From Lytechinus variegatus (taxonomy: Eukaryota > Echinodermata > Echinoidea > Temnopleuroida > Toxopneustidae), in contig NC_054740.1 in assembly GCF_018143015.1 (NCBI RefSeq), positions 10,531,140-10,595,139 of the forward strand: a DNA stretch of 64,000 bases, in the 5' to 3' direction. The position numbers and the translations under genes are program-made. The notes under the pieces are model-generated. The model was not told the DNA's origin. It saw nothing but the letters and a program-made list of their open reading frames with translations, and made no database searches. This document shows positions 52,301 to 63,808 of this stretch, piece by piece; within the stretch, counting starts at the first letter, position 1, and each line of letters starts with the position of its first letter.

Positions 52301-55300
52301 ACCCCCAGAAATTCTGGTATGTGTGGTAATGGGAAAAATTCAATGAAAATGACAGACATTTTATAATGAAACCTTTTTTCTTTTTTTTCGCTTGTCAGAT
52401 TTCTTTGCACCAAAACAGCTTTCACTTTGCTGTGAAATCCTCTTTTGCTTGTCAAATTTCTTGGCACTGAAACTGCTTTCACTGTGAAACCTTCTTTTTT
52501 TTGCTTGTCAAATTTACTTCAGCACCCCCAAATAGAAGATTGTTCCCAGGGCCCTGTGACACTATATGGTATCGCATCAAAAGAAAATAACATTGAATTG
52601 CTTGAAATGGCAATGGCATCTAGTAATTCATTTTTTTTTATTGAGAAATCAATACAAAATATAAACCAAATCACTGAAAGTGGAAATGGGCAACTTTACT
52701 TCTAGTGATTCAATATCTATTTTGTTCCATTTTTCTTTGTGATACCGTAATAGTGTTATTGCCATCTACCAGGTCCTGACTGGTAAGACTGGAACTGGGA
52801 TGAAGATAGTGGTTTATATATGAGATTTTTGATGTCTATTTAACCACAAAAATTAATATAAACAACAATTCAGTTTATTGAGAAATTATATATATATATT
52901 TTTCACATTGAGAGGATGGAAAGAAAGTATTTAAATAATAATATGATATATATTGTTAATAATATGAGAAGTGAGAGATTCTAGAGAATGGTGACAAAAC
53001 TCAACTGTCACTAATTTCCAATTATTTCAAAGAAACAAGATACTGGCTGGACATAGGACTTTTACCATAACTGCTTCAAAATGTTAGAATCGCTTACCTT
53101 TTACTCTTAGACAATCACCATCTGTTGCTTCATGTAAAAAGGGACTTAAAACCTTTCTTTTTTCCAATCCAGATTTTTAGGATTGTAAGGTTTAATTTTA
53201 TAGTTGTAACAATTTTTTTTCATGTTGTAAGCGCTTTGGGCCATTCTGGGAAAAGCGCAGTATATAAATAATGATAATAATAAGAAGAAGATGACAAATA
53301 GAAAACACAAACTATAATGATTTTCCGTCAAACATCCTAACTAAGCCTTTGGGCTTGGGTTTGATTCGGTTTAGGTCCCTACTCAATCGCCATATTCTGC
53401 AAAGTTGTGTTTGGTTTGTCATTTCAGAAACGTGGAATGTTTGAGGTTGATTTTTCGTCCCATTGTGACTCTCTCCCTCTTGTTTTCTGAAATGAAGACC
53501 TTAATCCTAGATCTATATTTTGCATTCATGTAAATATGAAACAGTATAAAAAGGTACATGTACTGCTATAGGCCTTCATTCATATTTCATGTTTCAAGCA
53601 TTGAACAATTTGTGCACATTTAATGGAGCTTAAACTCATTTCTCTTCTTTTTTTCTTGTAGAAGGTAGCAGGTGCATCCAGTTTTAAGAGCAGATATTTA
53701 AGCAGAACATATGCAACACTAACTCAAGAACAGAAGGAGAAGATAGCTAAAGGACCTAGCCTGTCTGACTTCATTGAAGGTGAATTTGAAGTGGATGAAG
53801 AGACTCATGGCTACGAAGGAACTTTGAAGAAAGAAAAGGGTATCAAAAGGTAAATTTACAGTCCAAAACTATTCTAGTTGTTGTTAATGATAGAAAAGTT
53901 CATTTCTGTCTTCATTTCATCGGAAAATCTATAAAGAAAAGTGAATAAAGAAGTGAATTTGCAGTCCTAAACTATTATGGTTTGTGTTATTGTTTTTGGT
54001 AGTAAACTTAATTTCGATATTCTTAGTATTAATAATAATAGTAACAGGCATTTATGTAGCGCCATCTAGAAATAATCATTCCGAGGCGCATTTACCCCGG
54101 CTTTATCTCAAGCTGCCTTTCAGCGCTCAGTGCATTCAAGGAATTAATGCTGCCGAGTACCCATTCACCTCACCTGGGTTGAGTGCAGCACAATGTGGGT
54201 AAAGTTCTTGCTGAAGGAAAACATGCCATGGCTGGGATTGGAACCCACGTCCCTTTGATTGAAAGACGAGAGTCTTGAATATAGACCACAATGCCCCCAC
54301 ACTCATCTTACTAAATACTTGTGGTATAAAGTGAATCTAACCCAAATGGAAATTTATTTTCAAAGAAAATTCTTAGGAGCAAAATGGTTTGAAAAATTTG
54401 ACAAGAAATTTCTGGATTTTAATTAAGAAAATAACAAATAAACAACCCACTGTGCAGCATGTGGGTTTCGAATGGGCTGAACAGGTGATGAAATTGCAAT
54501 ATAGGGAATTGACAACTCTGATTTGCTCCATGTTAGACTTGACTAAAATGGGGTAGGTGCCACTGGCGATGAAAAAATTCTGATGTGCCTTTTCTAAACT
54601 GTTCAGAATATCTAGAGGTAAGAGAGCCAATTCCTGATTGTTTGCCCTTAAAACTAGGAGTTTTATAAGGGATGCAGTTTCCCAACATTCAATTAAAACT
54701 GTAATGTCTCCATTATTTTGAGACATGAAATGTTGTCTTGTTACCAAATTCTGATTGTATCGGTTGGATTCTGACATTCCGAAATGGCTGACTTGGCTTT
54801 ATGTATGATATACATGAGATGTATTTTGATCTGTTCATTTTGATTATTTATTGATTTTGTAGATTACGTCTTCCACCATGGCTAAAGACTGAGATACCTA
54901 TCGGGAAGAGCTACAGTGGTATTAAGAAGAATCTGAGAAACCTCAATTTACATACAGTAAGTTAACTGCTGAAGAGTAATTACATAAATGTTGAGTATTG
55001 AATTTGTTATAATTAATGTATTACAATTTTCAGTATTTGTGAACATTATGCACATGTGTACAGTAAGTATACACAAAAAAAACAGTAAAGGAATTTGGAG
55101 TAATTAAATTACATAAAAATGAAGTATTAGTTTCAATTTACACCCTGTACAATACAATAAGTTACAGGAATTAAGTTTGAGTAAGTTACACCCATCACAT
55201 GCAGTAAGCTATAGTAAGTTTACATACAGGAAATTTCAGAAGTTCGATGAACTCTTGGTGGGAGTTCATGGCCATCTAGCAAATGAACAGAAAGCATGCA

Positions 55301-58300
55301 TTAAGTATTTGTATACATTACGTACATGTACATGTGTCATTCCCATTATGTGTCCTATATCTTTGTCTGTTGTAGGTTTGTGAAGAAGCCAAGTGTCCTA
55401 ACATTGGTGAATGCTGGGGCGGAGGAGAGCATGGTACAGCTACAGCTACAATCATGGTACGCGAGGGGCAGTTTCACAAAACTCTCATTCTGAGTTAGTA
55501 ACTATCGAGCCCACCCCTACTAAAAGTTAATTTCAATAAGTCGAGAAACAAAGCATAACACTGGAAAAACTTTCATCAGCATTGGATGTAAAGAAACAAT
55601 ATCAAATTGTTTTTGACATATTCATGTCTGAATGATATCTTATTGTGTCAATAAATCATTTGAAATAAATGAGTAAATCATTTTTCGGGTCAATTTCACA
55701 AAACATATGCACAACACAATAGTGTGCAATGAAGGAGCCTATGGTACACACATTCTATTGAATTGGTATTTTATTTTATATGAATTCCAAAAGAAAAAGA
55801 TCTTCTGTAAATATTTGTGAAACATGATTTGATTGTTACATGAAATGTGAAATATCTGTGATCCTGTGCAATGATTCAATCAAGAGCCTGTTTATTATCA
55901 TCAATATCAAATCTATTAAGAATGGAAATATATATTTTTATACACATCATAATACGAAAGAATTAGCGAATGTGTGATCTCTCATCTATACATGTAGGTG
56001 TTGAATACATTATTCTTATTGTGAATTGAAAATGTCATATCTTTCTTTTTTACATGATTTTCCTGTGATGAAAGTCCTCAGTGTTGTACTTTTTTCTCTA
56101 TTTATTCTGTTCAAATTACTGGTTCTGTTTAATGGACTATACTTTATGACGGTTGTTCCTGTGCCTGTATGGTACATATTCAAGAATGATTTATTTGTCA
56201 AGAGACATTCATTGATATTTTCCTGTTTTTATTAGAGCTTCCGAAGGAAAATAGGTAAAAGTCTTTGTCATTCATTGTTGAATTTCATAGTGAATCATCA
56301 TGGGATTAAACTATTCCTATTTTATACCATCAACTGATTTCATTAATTTACCTTTTTGACTTTATGTGTGTGGTTGATCATTTTTGAAAACAGTGGATTG
56401 AATGCTACACTTAAGATCATGTCTGTATCAATTACCTTCATATCTCGTATCAAGAGGAGAATGGAGGATTCATTCTAAGTGATTTAAGTGCTAATCTATA
56501 ATCTGCAGTTGTTTATAGTTAAAATATAATTATCACACTTATATTGTTAAACCTGAAACAATACGAAATAAATAAAAGAATACCTTATTGAATTATTAGA
56601 TTCTTGGGGATACCTGCACAAGAGGCTGTCGATTCTGCTCTGTTAAAACAGCTAGGAAGCCACCCCCACCAGATCCTAATGAACCAGTGAACACAGGTGC
56701 AGCCATTGCATCCTGGGGAGTAGATTACATAGTTCTTACATCAGTTGATAGAGATGGTAAGAGATGTCTTCATTGATTTGTTAATTCATTCATTTAATCA
56801 TTCACTCATTCTTTTTTTCATTCATTCATTCACTCACTCACTCATTCATCCATCCATTCTTTGATTTATTCATTCACTCATTTATTCATTCATTCACTCA
56901 TTCATGTATTAGTACACTCATGCTTTCATTCATTCAATCATTTCATTCCTTCACTCAGTCATAATTTGTTTTCTTTCATTCAATCTATTCATTCATGTAT
57001 GCATTCATGCATTAATTCACTCATTCTTTCATTCATATGTTTGTTCATTTATTTATTCTTTATTTCATTAGTTTATGCATTATTCATTCATTCATTCAGT
57101 CTTTATGAAACAGGACCCTGATATGTCTTTTATTTTTCATGTTCATGCAGATTTACCTGATGGTGGGTCAGCGCACTTTGCTGAAACTGTGAGGGAGATT
57201 AAAAGACAGTAAGTCCTCTTGTCATGTATTCATCATGGAAAACTACAGAGCTCCCATCTGATACAAAAAAATATTGTCTGGAAAAATCTTGTTACGTTGC
57301 CACTGCAGATCTCTATATAATTTCTAGGTTTGCTTGTGGTTTTGAATGATGATGGAAATTTTCTCAGAGTGGTTATAAAAAGCTGATTCTAATGCACCCA
57401 AAACTTGTGCCTGCTGAAAAGCAGTGGAATCACAAAAATTATAAGAAATTTACTACTTTCTGAAGGTCACATGCACTGCACATGGACAAGCATGTATGAG
57501 ACTACACGGAACCTGTCAGCCAGCTGACAGTTTCAGCTGTTAGTAGTAATATTTTAAATATAAGAGAAACCCTTTGCACTGGACCAATTTTTTCATGATA
57601 TTCTGCCAAATATCATGAAATGAATCGTTATGATTATTTCTATGTTTCCCGATCTTTTTTTTGTATTTTTTTTGTAAATACATTTGGTATACATATGTTA
57701 TGATTCTGTTTTAGCTCTGCTCATATTTATTCACTTTTTGCAGATACTTATAGGGTTACAATTCTTTAGTTAAGTTTATGTTGTCCTTTTTTACCAATTC
57801 TCTTAATTGCCCTCCACAAAGCATCATGCTTCACCAATGGTTTTATTATTCTTATAAAATTTGTTACGCTTATTCTTATTAATAATAATAATTATAATCG
57901 GCATTTATATAGTGCCATCTATCTAGAAATATTCTATTCCGAGGTGCATTGTTATTATTATTACCCTGGCTTTAGCTCGAGCTGCCTTTCAGCGCTCATG
58001 CATTCAAGGAATTCATCCTGCCGGGTACCCATTCACCTCACCTGGGTCGAGTGCAGCACAATGTGGATAAATTTCTTGCTGAAGGAAATTACGCCATGGC
58101 TGGGATTCGAACCCACGACCCTTTGTTTCAAAGTCAGAAGACTTATCCACTGGGCCACAACGCTCCACACATATTGTACATGATATACTTTTCAAAAAGT
58201 TTGCAGTTCAGCCTTTTGCTGCTAAGAAGTTTTCATAATAAACAATTTAAATTCTATGTAAAAAAAGTATTAGCAAGTTTACATGACCTTACATTTTCCC

Positions 58301-61300
58301 GTGCAGGAATCCTACCATCCTGGTGGAGTGTCTTACCCCAGACTTCAGGGGGGACTTAGAGGCAGTGGAAAGGGTAGCAGTGTCGGGACTAGATGTGTAT
58401 GCTCACAACGTTGAGACAGTCAGCAAGTTACAAAAGTAAGGGATCAAAATCACTTCGGATTCATAATAATTGAAATGATTGAGTTATGTAACAGAGAATT
58501 TAAATTGGTTAATGTGCATTAGTATGTTTGTAATTCGATGCACACTTGTAGTATTTATTATACAGTTCGTATCAAATAAAAGTTTACACCTTGAAAAAGA
58601 CCTGGGAATTAAAAAATATACAACATGTTGGTATTTTTTTCACATATAATCTTAGATTTGGGTCTCATCTATCCAATGAAAGTAAACGTTTTGACAGAAT
58701 GTTACACTTGAGTGAGCACTGTCCATTTTTGTAAAGCTCGCAGACATCTGTTTGCGCAGAAATGCTTGTTTTCACGCTGTGTCAAGTGGAAAGGGTGAAA
58801 TCAAACTTACCCTGCAACACATTTCTCATACATTTTCCTTGCACTTTTAGTCAATTGAAATAAAACGGATACATTCAAGCATCTTGTAACAATTTTACCG
58901 CCCAAATTGACATTTCAACACTTAGTAAGCATAACCTTTAACCTTTTTGTGCCAGCTGGATCTTAGGACATAACTGAATCTGAACAAAAGTTTATTTCAG
59001 ACATCTCTAACATTTTTCACTAAGTTTTTATCATTAAAAGAGGGGTTTACATTTCATTTTTCATTTAACACTTTTCCCAAGCTTGACAATGATTATCAAA
59101 ATGAAAATTAAGCCTTAGCCATTACATGTAAATTACAGCTCAGTGTAAAGCAAATATCGTCACGATGGCCTCGGTGTGTGGGGAAGTGGGATGGGGCGCA
59201 ATGCACTCTTCAAAGTGTGTTTGGCAAGGAAACAAGTTTAAAAAGGTAAAAGATATCTTCAAATCAATTTTCATAGCTAAATTCCACATGTTCTTCATGA
59301 TTAAGGTATACTTTTATCCGCATAACTATTTCAAAGTTCTGCGCAAATCATTTTTCACTAACTTTTCAAAAATGAGTGGTGCTCACTCAAGGGGAATTTT
59401 TTTTCGACAGTTATATCGTCATTTGCTCAAATGGATCTGTACCAATGTTAAAGTGTGGGAAAATCTTCAGGAAATTACAAATGTATAATTTTACAGGATT
59501 TTTTTCAAAGTGTAAACTTTTTTTTGATACGCACTGTATAATAGTTTTTGTGTCTGCATAAACGTTGAAGAAAGGGAAATTACTCAGGAAACTGTAAAGT
59601 TGTTTATCATTTATTTAATGACCTTGCATAGGCTTGTTTCTTGCTTTGATTTACACATTGCAGCAGTTCCAAACTAGTTACTAAACACTATAAATTATTT
59701 TTTTTACATACATGTATACGTATAAAGCACTAATAAGCGTTGTTATGATGGAATTCAGCAAATCAGAAGCATAAATATGAGAGACAGAGCTATTGTGGAG
59801 GCACGATAGCTCAGTCGGTAGAGTAGGGGATTTGTATCCGGGTGACCCGGGTTCAATTCCCACTTGGTGCGCTAGTGCCCTGTGGTAAGGCATTAATCCT
59901 CATTACCAGGTCCTTCGGAGAGGACCTTAAGCCGTCGGTCCTCAGGTTAAAAATCACTACCAATCACCAATCAGAATGCAGTATCTAAATTATGTGAAGT
60001 GAATGGAAACATTGTTTTGAGGTATCAAACGAATCAAAACCTTAAATATGAGGGAATGTGCATGTACATGTAGTGTTGTTAATTTTACAGTGCTTAGATA
60101 TATGCCATTCCAATGTATTAAAAGCTATATACATGTATATTTAATTTGATATCCTTTATTTTACTTGTATATTGCGTGGCCTTCAGAGGGTTAATATGAG
60201 CTTTAACATTTGAGGAATCAAAATTTTTGAACATTTTCATTTGCACCTTTCACTATTTATCAAACTTTAACTAGATTTGTACAAGACCTTTTAGCAAAAT
60301 TTGGGGGATCAAATGGATGAATGCTTTCTTTAATATGCCCCTTTACATTTTTTCTACATCATTGACTAGATTTGTCCGAGACCCTAGAGCCAATTACAAG
60401 CAGTCTTTGACAGTCCTGGAGCATGTCAAGAAGATCAGACCAGATGTATTCACCAAGTCTTCCATCATGTTGGGGTTAGGAGAGACCGATGATGAGGTCT
60501 TTCAAACCCTTAAAGGTAAGTCAAGACTGTAAATTGCCGATCGGTCTACATCCGCTTTTGTTCATTTATTTATTTATTTGTTTGTTTATTTATTCATTTA
60601 TTCATTTATTTATTTTTAATTATTTATCTATCTCCCTTTCCCTGGCTGCTATTCTCTCAAGCATTTTGCTGATGATAACTGGCCACTGCATTTTGTTTTA
60701 TTTGTTATTCCTTACATGTATATCTATGTAAATTATTCTTCTATTCTGTAACTGTCACAATTTGTAATTCTATCATTTATTTTTGGTTTTGGTTATATGC
60801 ATTTTGATTACTGTTATTCATGTATTGAATTATCAGTAAATGCAGAAACACCTGCAAAAAAAATATATATGTAATATTTATATATTTATATTTGATTGGT
60901 GCTTCAAGCATATCCAGTTTACAAATACTATATCATTATCACTATAATAATATAAAATTACATTAAAAATTTTCCAATGCAATTTTTGTATGATATTCGT
61001 ATTTGTCTACTATCTGTTTGGTTTGATCGGTGAAGCATTGTGAGTTACGCTTCAATGATTGCAGGAAGGTATGAAAATATGCATTATTGCACTTCATGCT
61101 TTATAATCATTCATGCATGACTGATCAAAATTTACAACTAGGTGAAAAGCATAGGCTATACTTTCTCTTTCATGTGATATGTAATTCATTAGATTTTGTG
61201 CAAGCCAGGGGCGGTATTCTGAACATTGTCTTATCTCCGTATCTTATCTTTTCTCAGAGATATGACAAAATCGGTATTCTGGTGGATGTCATAACTTTTG

Positions 61301-62472
61301 TCACAAAACTTGTCATAAATTTTGTCTCTTCTCTTTAGCGCGCACCAAAATTACGCAGCTTTAAATGCGCGTTATCCTTTTATACAAGCAAAAGATATGA
61401 CAAAAGTTATGACAGGGGGGTAGCAGTCATAAATTTTATCATATCTTTTAGTACCAATTATCCTGATAACCTGCCGACTGAATGTCAAGCATAAAATGAT
61501 ATTATTTAGATTAGATTGTGGTATTAGTTTCACTCATCATCCATGACAATTTTCTATATTATTTTTTCATGCTAAAATTAGTTAGGCCCTACATATTAAT
61601 TCCTCCTCTTTTTCTCTGTTTTCCTTCGTTTTTCAATTCTCCTCTAAAAATCCTTCACAGCTCCCTATCTCTTTTTGTAATCAAGCGCATCAATATTCGC
61701 GTATTGCGCTATGCCCACAACTTTATTGGGGATACGCCCTACCTGCCACGGGGCCTTCCTATTGGCTAGAAGGGCTGCCACTGGGAACTAACGATGATTT
61801 TGATTGGTTTGCTTCTGAAAAGATGGGCGGGAACTTTGAGAAATATGACAGGGAAAAGACAATGTTCAGAATACCGATTTGTGACAATCATAGCAGTGTC
61901 ACATCTCGAAGAGAAATGACAAAAGTTATGACAGTGTTCCAGAATACCACCCCAGGTTATTAGTCTTTGACTTCCAGCATATGGTAGTTCATCTGTTCAT
62001 TTTAAATTGTTTTTAATGTACAGTGTACAAATAATTCCTATATAAAATATGTGTTCATTTTGTATTGGTCATGCCCATCTCATGTCTTTCCCACAAGAAT
62101 CCTTCAATCAAGCATTTTATCATCACTGACCCCTGTATTATATGAAAAAAAATTGCTACTGGAAATAATTGATGAAGAATAAGGCACTTACATCAATATT
62201 TATGTGCTTGTGTTAGCACACCTGTTTTGTCAGGATGAACTACCCTATAACATGGAGGAATAATCTGCATATTCAATTTTTCCGCCCAGATTTACGAACT
62301 GCAGGAGTCAGTTGCCTGACGCTAGGTCAGTACATGCAGCCCACCAAGAGACATCTCAAAGTCACGGAGTACGTGACCCCCGAAAAGTTCAACTACTGGG
62401 AGAAGGTCGGGAACAAGCTGGGCTTTGCTTACACAGCAAGTGGTCCGTTAGTACGATCGTCTTACAAAGCAG
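46319..62472 (+). CDS. LIAS: Lipoyl synthase, mitochondrial (LIAS), 9 coding exons in window; 3' end missing
   Basis: A radical-SAM enzyme that inserts two sulfurs into the octanoyl chain on lipoyl-carrier proteins (pyruvate and 2-oxoglutarate dehydrogenases, glycine cleavage H protein) in mitochondria. Coding join: 46319-46369, 53662-53849, 54863-54956, 55376-55456, 56600-56756, 57151-57208, 58307-58435, 60370-60515, 62290-62472, giving 1087 nt (362 codons plus one base). All junctions are GT-AG and in phase. Auxiliary-cluster cysteines C113, C118 and C124 sit in [12 protein letters not shown]. The radical-SAM CxxxCxxC is C144, C148 and C151 (CTRGCRFC). The RSSY motif (357-360) carries the serine ligand of the auxiliary cluster. 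The ATG has A at -3 and G at +4. Vertebrate proteins continue about 15 residues after KAG; that exon was not found. Confidence 0.93.
46563..48773. mobile_element. Inverted-repeat element with GGTATTCTGAAAACGTTCTTATC ends, filled by purine tract
   Basis: The left CCAGGGTGGTATTCTGAAAA mirrors the right TTTTCAGAATACCGCCCCAGG. Sub-terminal copies of TTTTCAGAATACC and AGATAAGAAC recur at both ends. A shorter relative lies at 61206-61956. The 1.5-kb purine tract inside is unusual for such an element. Confidence 0.75.
46905..48415 (+). repeat. 1.5-kb GA-rich (polypurine) low-complexity tract
   Basis: The plus strand is almost only A and G (GAAA, GGAAA, AAAGAAAG), with scattered T. Phe/Ser/Leu-rich open frames on the minus strand are artefacts of this composition. 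A 24-nt unit GAAGAAAGACAGACAGATAG+AAAG repeats about seven times at 48142-48320. Confidence 0.9.
49020..49254 (+). repeat. Direct duplicate, left copy, in LIAS intron 1
   Basis: Over about 230 nt it matches 51803-52038 (shared words CATGTGTGGCAAA, GGGACAAATGCTTGATTTTC, TTTCTTGCCATATTACTT). Confidence 0.85.
49384..49520 (+). repeat. (GAT)n microsatellite
   Basis: GATGATGAT with GGTGGT interruptions. Confidence 0.85.
49565..49885 (+). mobile_element. Diverged partial copy of the GGGGAAGTTCACC family
   Basis: AAAGTTTATTATGAAAACAGC, AGAAAAAATAAT and CAGTATATCAATAGATAA blocks align in order with 28898-29395. The right half is lost. Confidence 0.5.
50669..51766 (-). repeat. Tandem-repeat element with 163-bp unit and DR1 boxes (reverse copy)
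   Basis: Reverse-complement copy of 14139-15729, with fewer units. TGACCTTTGACCT is perfect at 51033, 51196, 51359 and 51551, plus one variant near 50877. The end sequences (CAAGTGGAATGCCTCTGGCC; GCAGGTGAGAC) are the same. Lies in LIAS intron 1. Confidence 0.9.
51803..52038 (+). repeat. Direct duplicate, right copy, in LIAS intron 1
   Basis: Partner of 49020-49254, differing by scattered substitutions and 1-nt indels. Confidence 0.85.
52370..52525 (+). repeat. Short tandem repeat with TTTTTGCTTGTCAAATTTC cores
   Basis: Three units of about 57-63 nt, each TTTTGCTTGTCA(A/G)ATTTCTT followed by GCAC(C/T)(A/G)AAAC and GCTTTCACT. Confidence 0.7.
53090..53290 (+). mobile_element. LINE 3'-end fragment in LIAS intron 1
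   Basis: [16 protein letters not shown] peptide, typical of the C-terminus of non-LTR retrotransposon ORFs, is followed by GTAAGCGCTTTGGGCC, AGCGCAGTATATAAATAA and a short AATAATAATAAG tail. Confidence 0.65.
53662..53849 (+). CDS. LIAS: LIAS exon 2
   Basis: [20 protein letters not shown] (rest of presequence), then [12 protein letters not shown] and [13 protein letters not shown], matching the GPDLQDF and [19 protein letters not shown] segments of vertebrate LIAS. Ends in an Arg codon split 2+1. Confidence 0.92.
54029..54302 (-). repeat. tRNA-derived SINE copy in LIAS intron 2
   Basis: Tail AATAATAATAGTAACAGGC at the left, body with GGCATTTATGTAGCGCCATC, and head with a GGGTTCCAATCC-type B box at the right on the minus strand. 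Confidence 0.78.
54863..54956 (+). CDS. LIAS: LIAS exon 3
   Basis: [20 protein letters not shown], then [11 protein letters not shown]. Almost unchanged across the family. Donor GTAAGT. Confidence 0.96.
55376..55456 (+). CDS. LIAS: LIAS exon 4: auxiliary cluster cysteines
   Basis: 27 codons, [20 protein letters not shown], then TATATIM. The three cysteines ligate the sacrificial auxiliary 4Fe-4S cluster. Confidence 0.97.
56600..56756 (+). CDS. LIAS: LIAS exon 5: radical SAM motif
   Basis: [20 protein letters not shown], then PPPPDPNEP and [14 protein letters not shown]. Holds the CxxxCxxC motif that binds the SAM-cleaving cluster. Confidence 0.97.
56767..57105 (+). repeat. (ATTC)n / (ACTC)n microsatellite in LIAS intron 5
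   Basis: CATTCATTCATTCACTC-type tetranucleotide array starting close behind the exon 5 donor and ending about 45 nt before exon 6. Confidence 0.9.
57151..57208 (+). CDS. LIAS: LIAS exon 6
   Basis: Completes Asp, then [18 protein letters not shown]. Short exon, strongly conserved DLPDGG. Donor GTAAGT. Confidence 0.95.
57879..58168 (-). repeat. tRNA-derived SINE copy in LIAS intron 6
   Basis: Tail AATAATAATAATTATAATCG, body with GGCATTTATATAGTGCCATC, and head (minus strand) with GGGTTCGAATCCC B box and GGCCCAGTGG A-box-like text. The best-preserved promoter of the family here. Confidence 0.83.
58307..58435 (+). CDS. LIAS: LIAS exon 7
   Basis: [20 protein letters not shown], then [17 protein letters not shown]. 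Contains the ECLTPDF and YAHNVETV motifs. Confidence 0.97.
58563..59536. mobile_element. TA-flanked long inverted-repeat element in LIAS intron 7
   Basis: CAGTTCGTATCAAATAAAAG at the left mirrors CTTTTTTTTGATACGCACTG at the right, both flanked by TA. Inner pairs include GAGTGAGCACTG / AGTGGTGCTCACTC. Non-coding. The ends suggest Tc1/mariner-type mobilisation, and the interior differs from 22118-22925. Confidence 0.83.
59797..59960 (+). repeat. tRNA-like SINE head (third SINE type)
   Basis: GCACGATAGCTCAGTCGGTA (A box) and GGGTTCAATTCCC (B box) at tRNA spacing, followed by GCTAGTGCCCTGTGGTAAGG and an AAGCCGTCGGTCC block. The acceptor ends do not pair well, so it is probably not a functional tRNA. 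Confidence 0.65.
60370..60515 (+). CDS. LIAS: LIAS exon 8
   Basis: [20 protein letters not shown], then [15 protein letters not shown] and FQTLK. Matches VRDPRANF..SL and [10 protein letters not shown] of the family. Donor GTAAGT. Confidence 0.96.
60551..60625 (+). repeat. (TTTA)n microsatellite in LIAS intron 8
   Basis: ATTTATTTATTTGTTTGTTT-type array about 35 nt behind the exon 8 donor. Confidence 0.85.
61206..61956. mobile_element. Inverted-repeat element with GGCGGTATTCTGAACATTGTC ends
   Basis: The left CCAGGGGCGGTATTCTGAAC mirrors the right GTTCCAGAATACCACCCCAGG. Sub-terminal ATGACAAAAGTTATGACA repeats occur at both sides. Same end pattern as 46563-48773. Confidence 0.78.
62290..62472 (+). 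CDS. LIAS: LIAS exon 9: last coding exon in window
   Basis: [40 protein letters not shown], then [10 protein letters not shown] plus one base. If not spliced, the frame reads two more residues (Gly-Lys) to TAG at 62478-62480. The GTAAAT donor and the family's longer tail favour a further exon. Confidence 0.93.
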
Positions 62473-62748
62473 GTAAATAGCAGTCATTGAGCATTATGTA
62501 GTGACTATATAGTATTGCAAAAAAAAATCAAGTATACAAATATTGACTGCTTTTGAGGATGAATCTACATGTATATTATTTTTCCAAAGGTGCTTGTCAT
62601 ACTGGACCTTCTATCACCCCGAGGCCTTGGCTGGGGGATTGATAGAAGGGTCGGTATGGAAAGAACCGAGGGAGTGATAATTTCCACTGTAATCTGAATA
62701 CAGAGCAGTTCATATTTGTTTTATGTACGTCATCATCAATTACATCAG

Positions 62749-63178
62749 CAGAGCTGCCAACCAATACGTTTTAGGGCGTATTTAGTACGTTTTTTTGCAA
62801 CCTAAATATGACAGAACTTTTTTCTTTAAAAAAGTATTCTTATTTTTTTTTACAAGATCGTAATTTATTGAGAGAAGTACCGTACATGTATCTCTATATG
62901 TCTCTATTTCATAAAACTTTCACAAATATGGTTATCGGATTAATGTAATCAGGTAACTTAAAAAAAATCATTTTGTTAAAACCAGGGTGAGATATGCACA
63001 TGTTTCAATTTTTCTTAATCTTTAAGAGCAGTGCGCATTTTGGCTGGCATGCAGCTTGAGTGCTACGATGAGCGTGTGCACCACGCATTTTATTATGAAA
63101 TACAGTTTTTTGGGGGGAAAATACATTTTTTTATCACAGAATACAATTTTTCATTCCCAGACGTTGGCAGGTCTGCAT
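62749..63178. mobile_element. Inverted-repeat element with AGAGCTGCCAAC ends
   Basis: GCAGAGCTGCCAAC at the left mirrors GTTGGCAGGTCTGC at the right. The interior is AT-rich with ACGTTTTTTTG and ATACA(A/G)TTTTT runs, non-coding. Lies downstream of LIAS exon 9. Confidence 0.6.
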
Positions 63179-63808
63179 TAGGGGTTACTGGTATCAATTT
63201 TAAGATCACTATTGTAATTCTGTTCTTTTTTTATTTGATATGAAACACTTTGTAATTCACTCAAGTATACAGGCGCATGACCACGCCAATGTGCCGTGCC
63301 AGTGGCTGCACGTATATCTCAGCATCAGCCAGTCTGCTCTTGCCAAATATCTGTAGGCATAGCAACACAACTCTTGGCCTTGTCCTCAGGGGTTACACAT
63401 TATATCACAGGGTTTGATAGATGAAATTGAAAGCAAGCCGAAACCCTGAGATGGAATTGCCCCGCATCACATGATGTAGTTTTGACCAATCAGTGACTAG
63501 AATCTTAAATGAGAATGCATGATAGTTAAGATATAAGAGCAGTGGTCTTGTAATACCACCGTTCGGGTTCACAACAGGTGGTGCGCAAATGCGCTTTGGA
63601 AAGTTCTTTGTAACCAGCCACCCCAACACCAACAAATGAGTTGCCATGGAAGGTTCTCTGTAAATACCCAAATAGTTATTTGGTCTTCAAAAAGCAAATT
63701 AGAAAACTAGAATTTTAATTTGTCATGAGGATGAATTAGGTGATCTGTTTCTGAAGTTGAATAGTCCGACTCATCATCATCGGCGTAATTCCCCCAATTT
63801 ACCTCCAA

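Noticed and set aside
59797..59870. Possible functional tRNA gene
   Set aside because: A and B boxes are present, but the acceptor stem does not close and a SINE-like tail follows. A tRNA-derived SINE is more likely.
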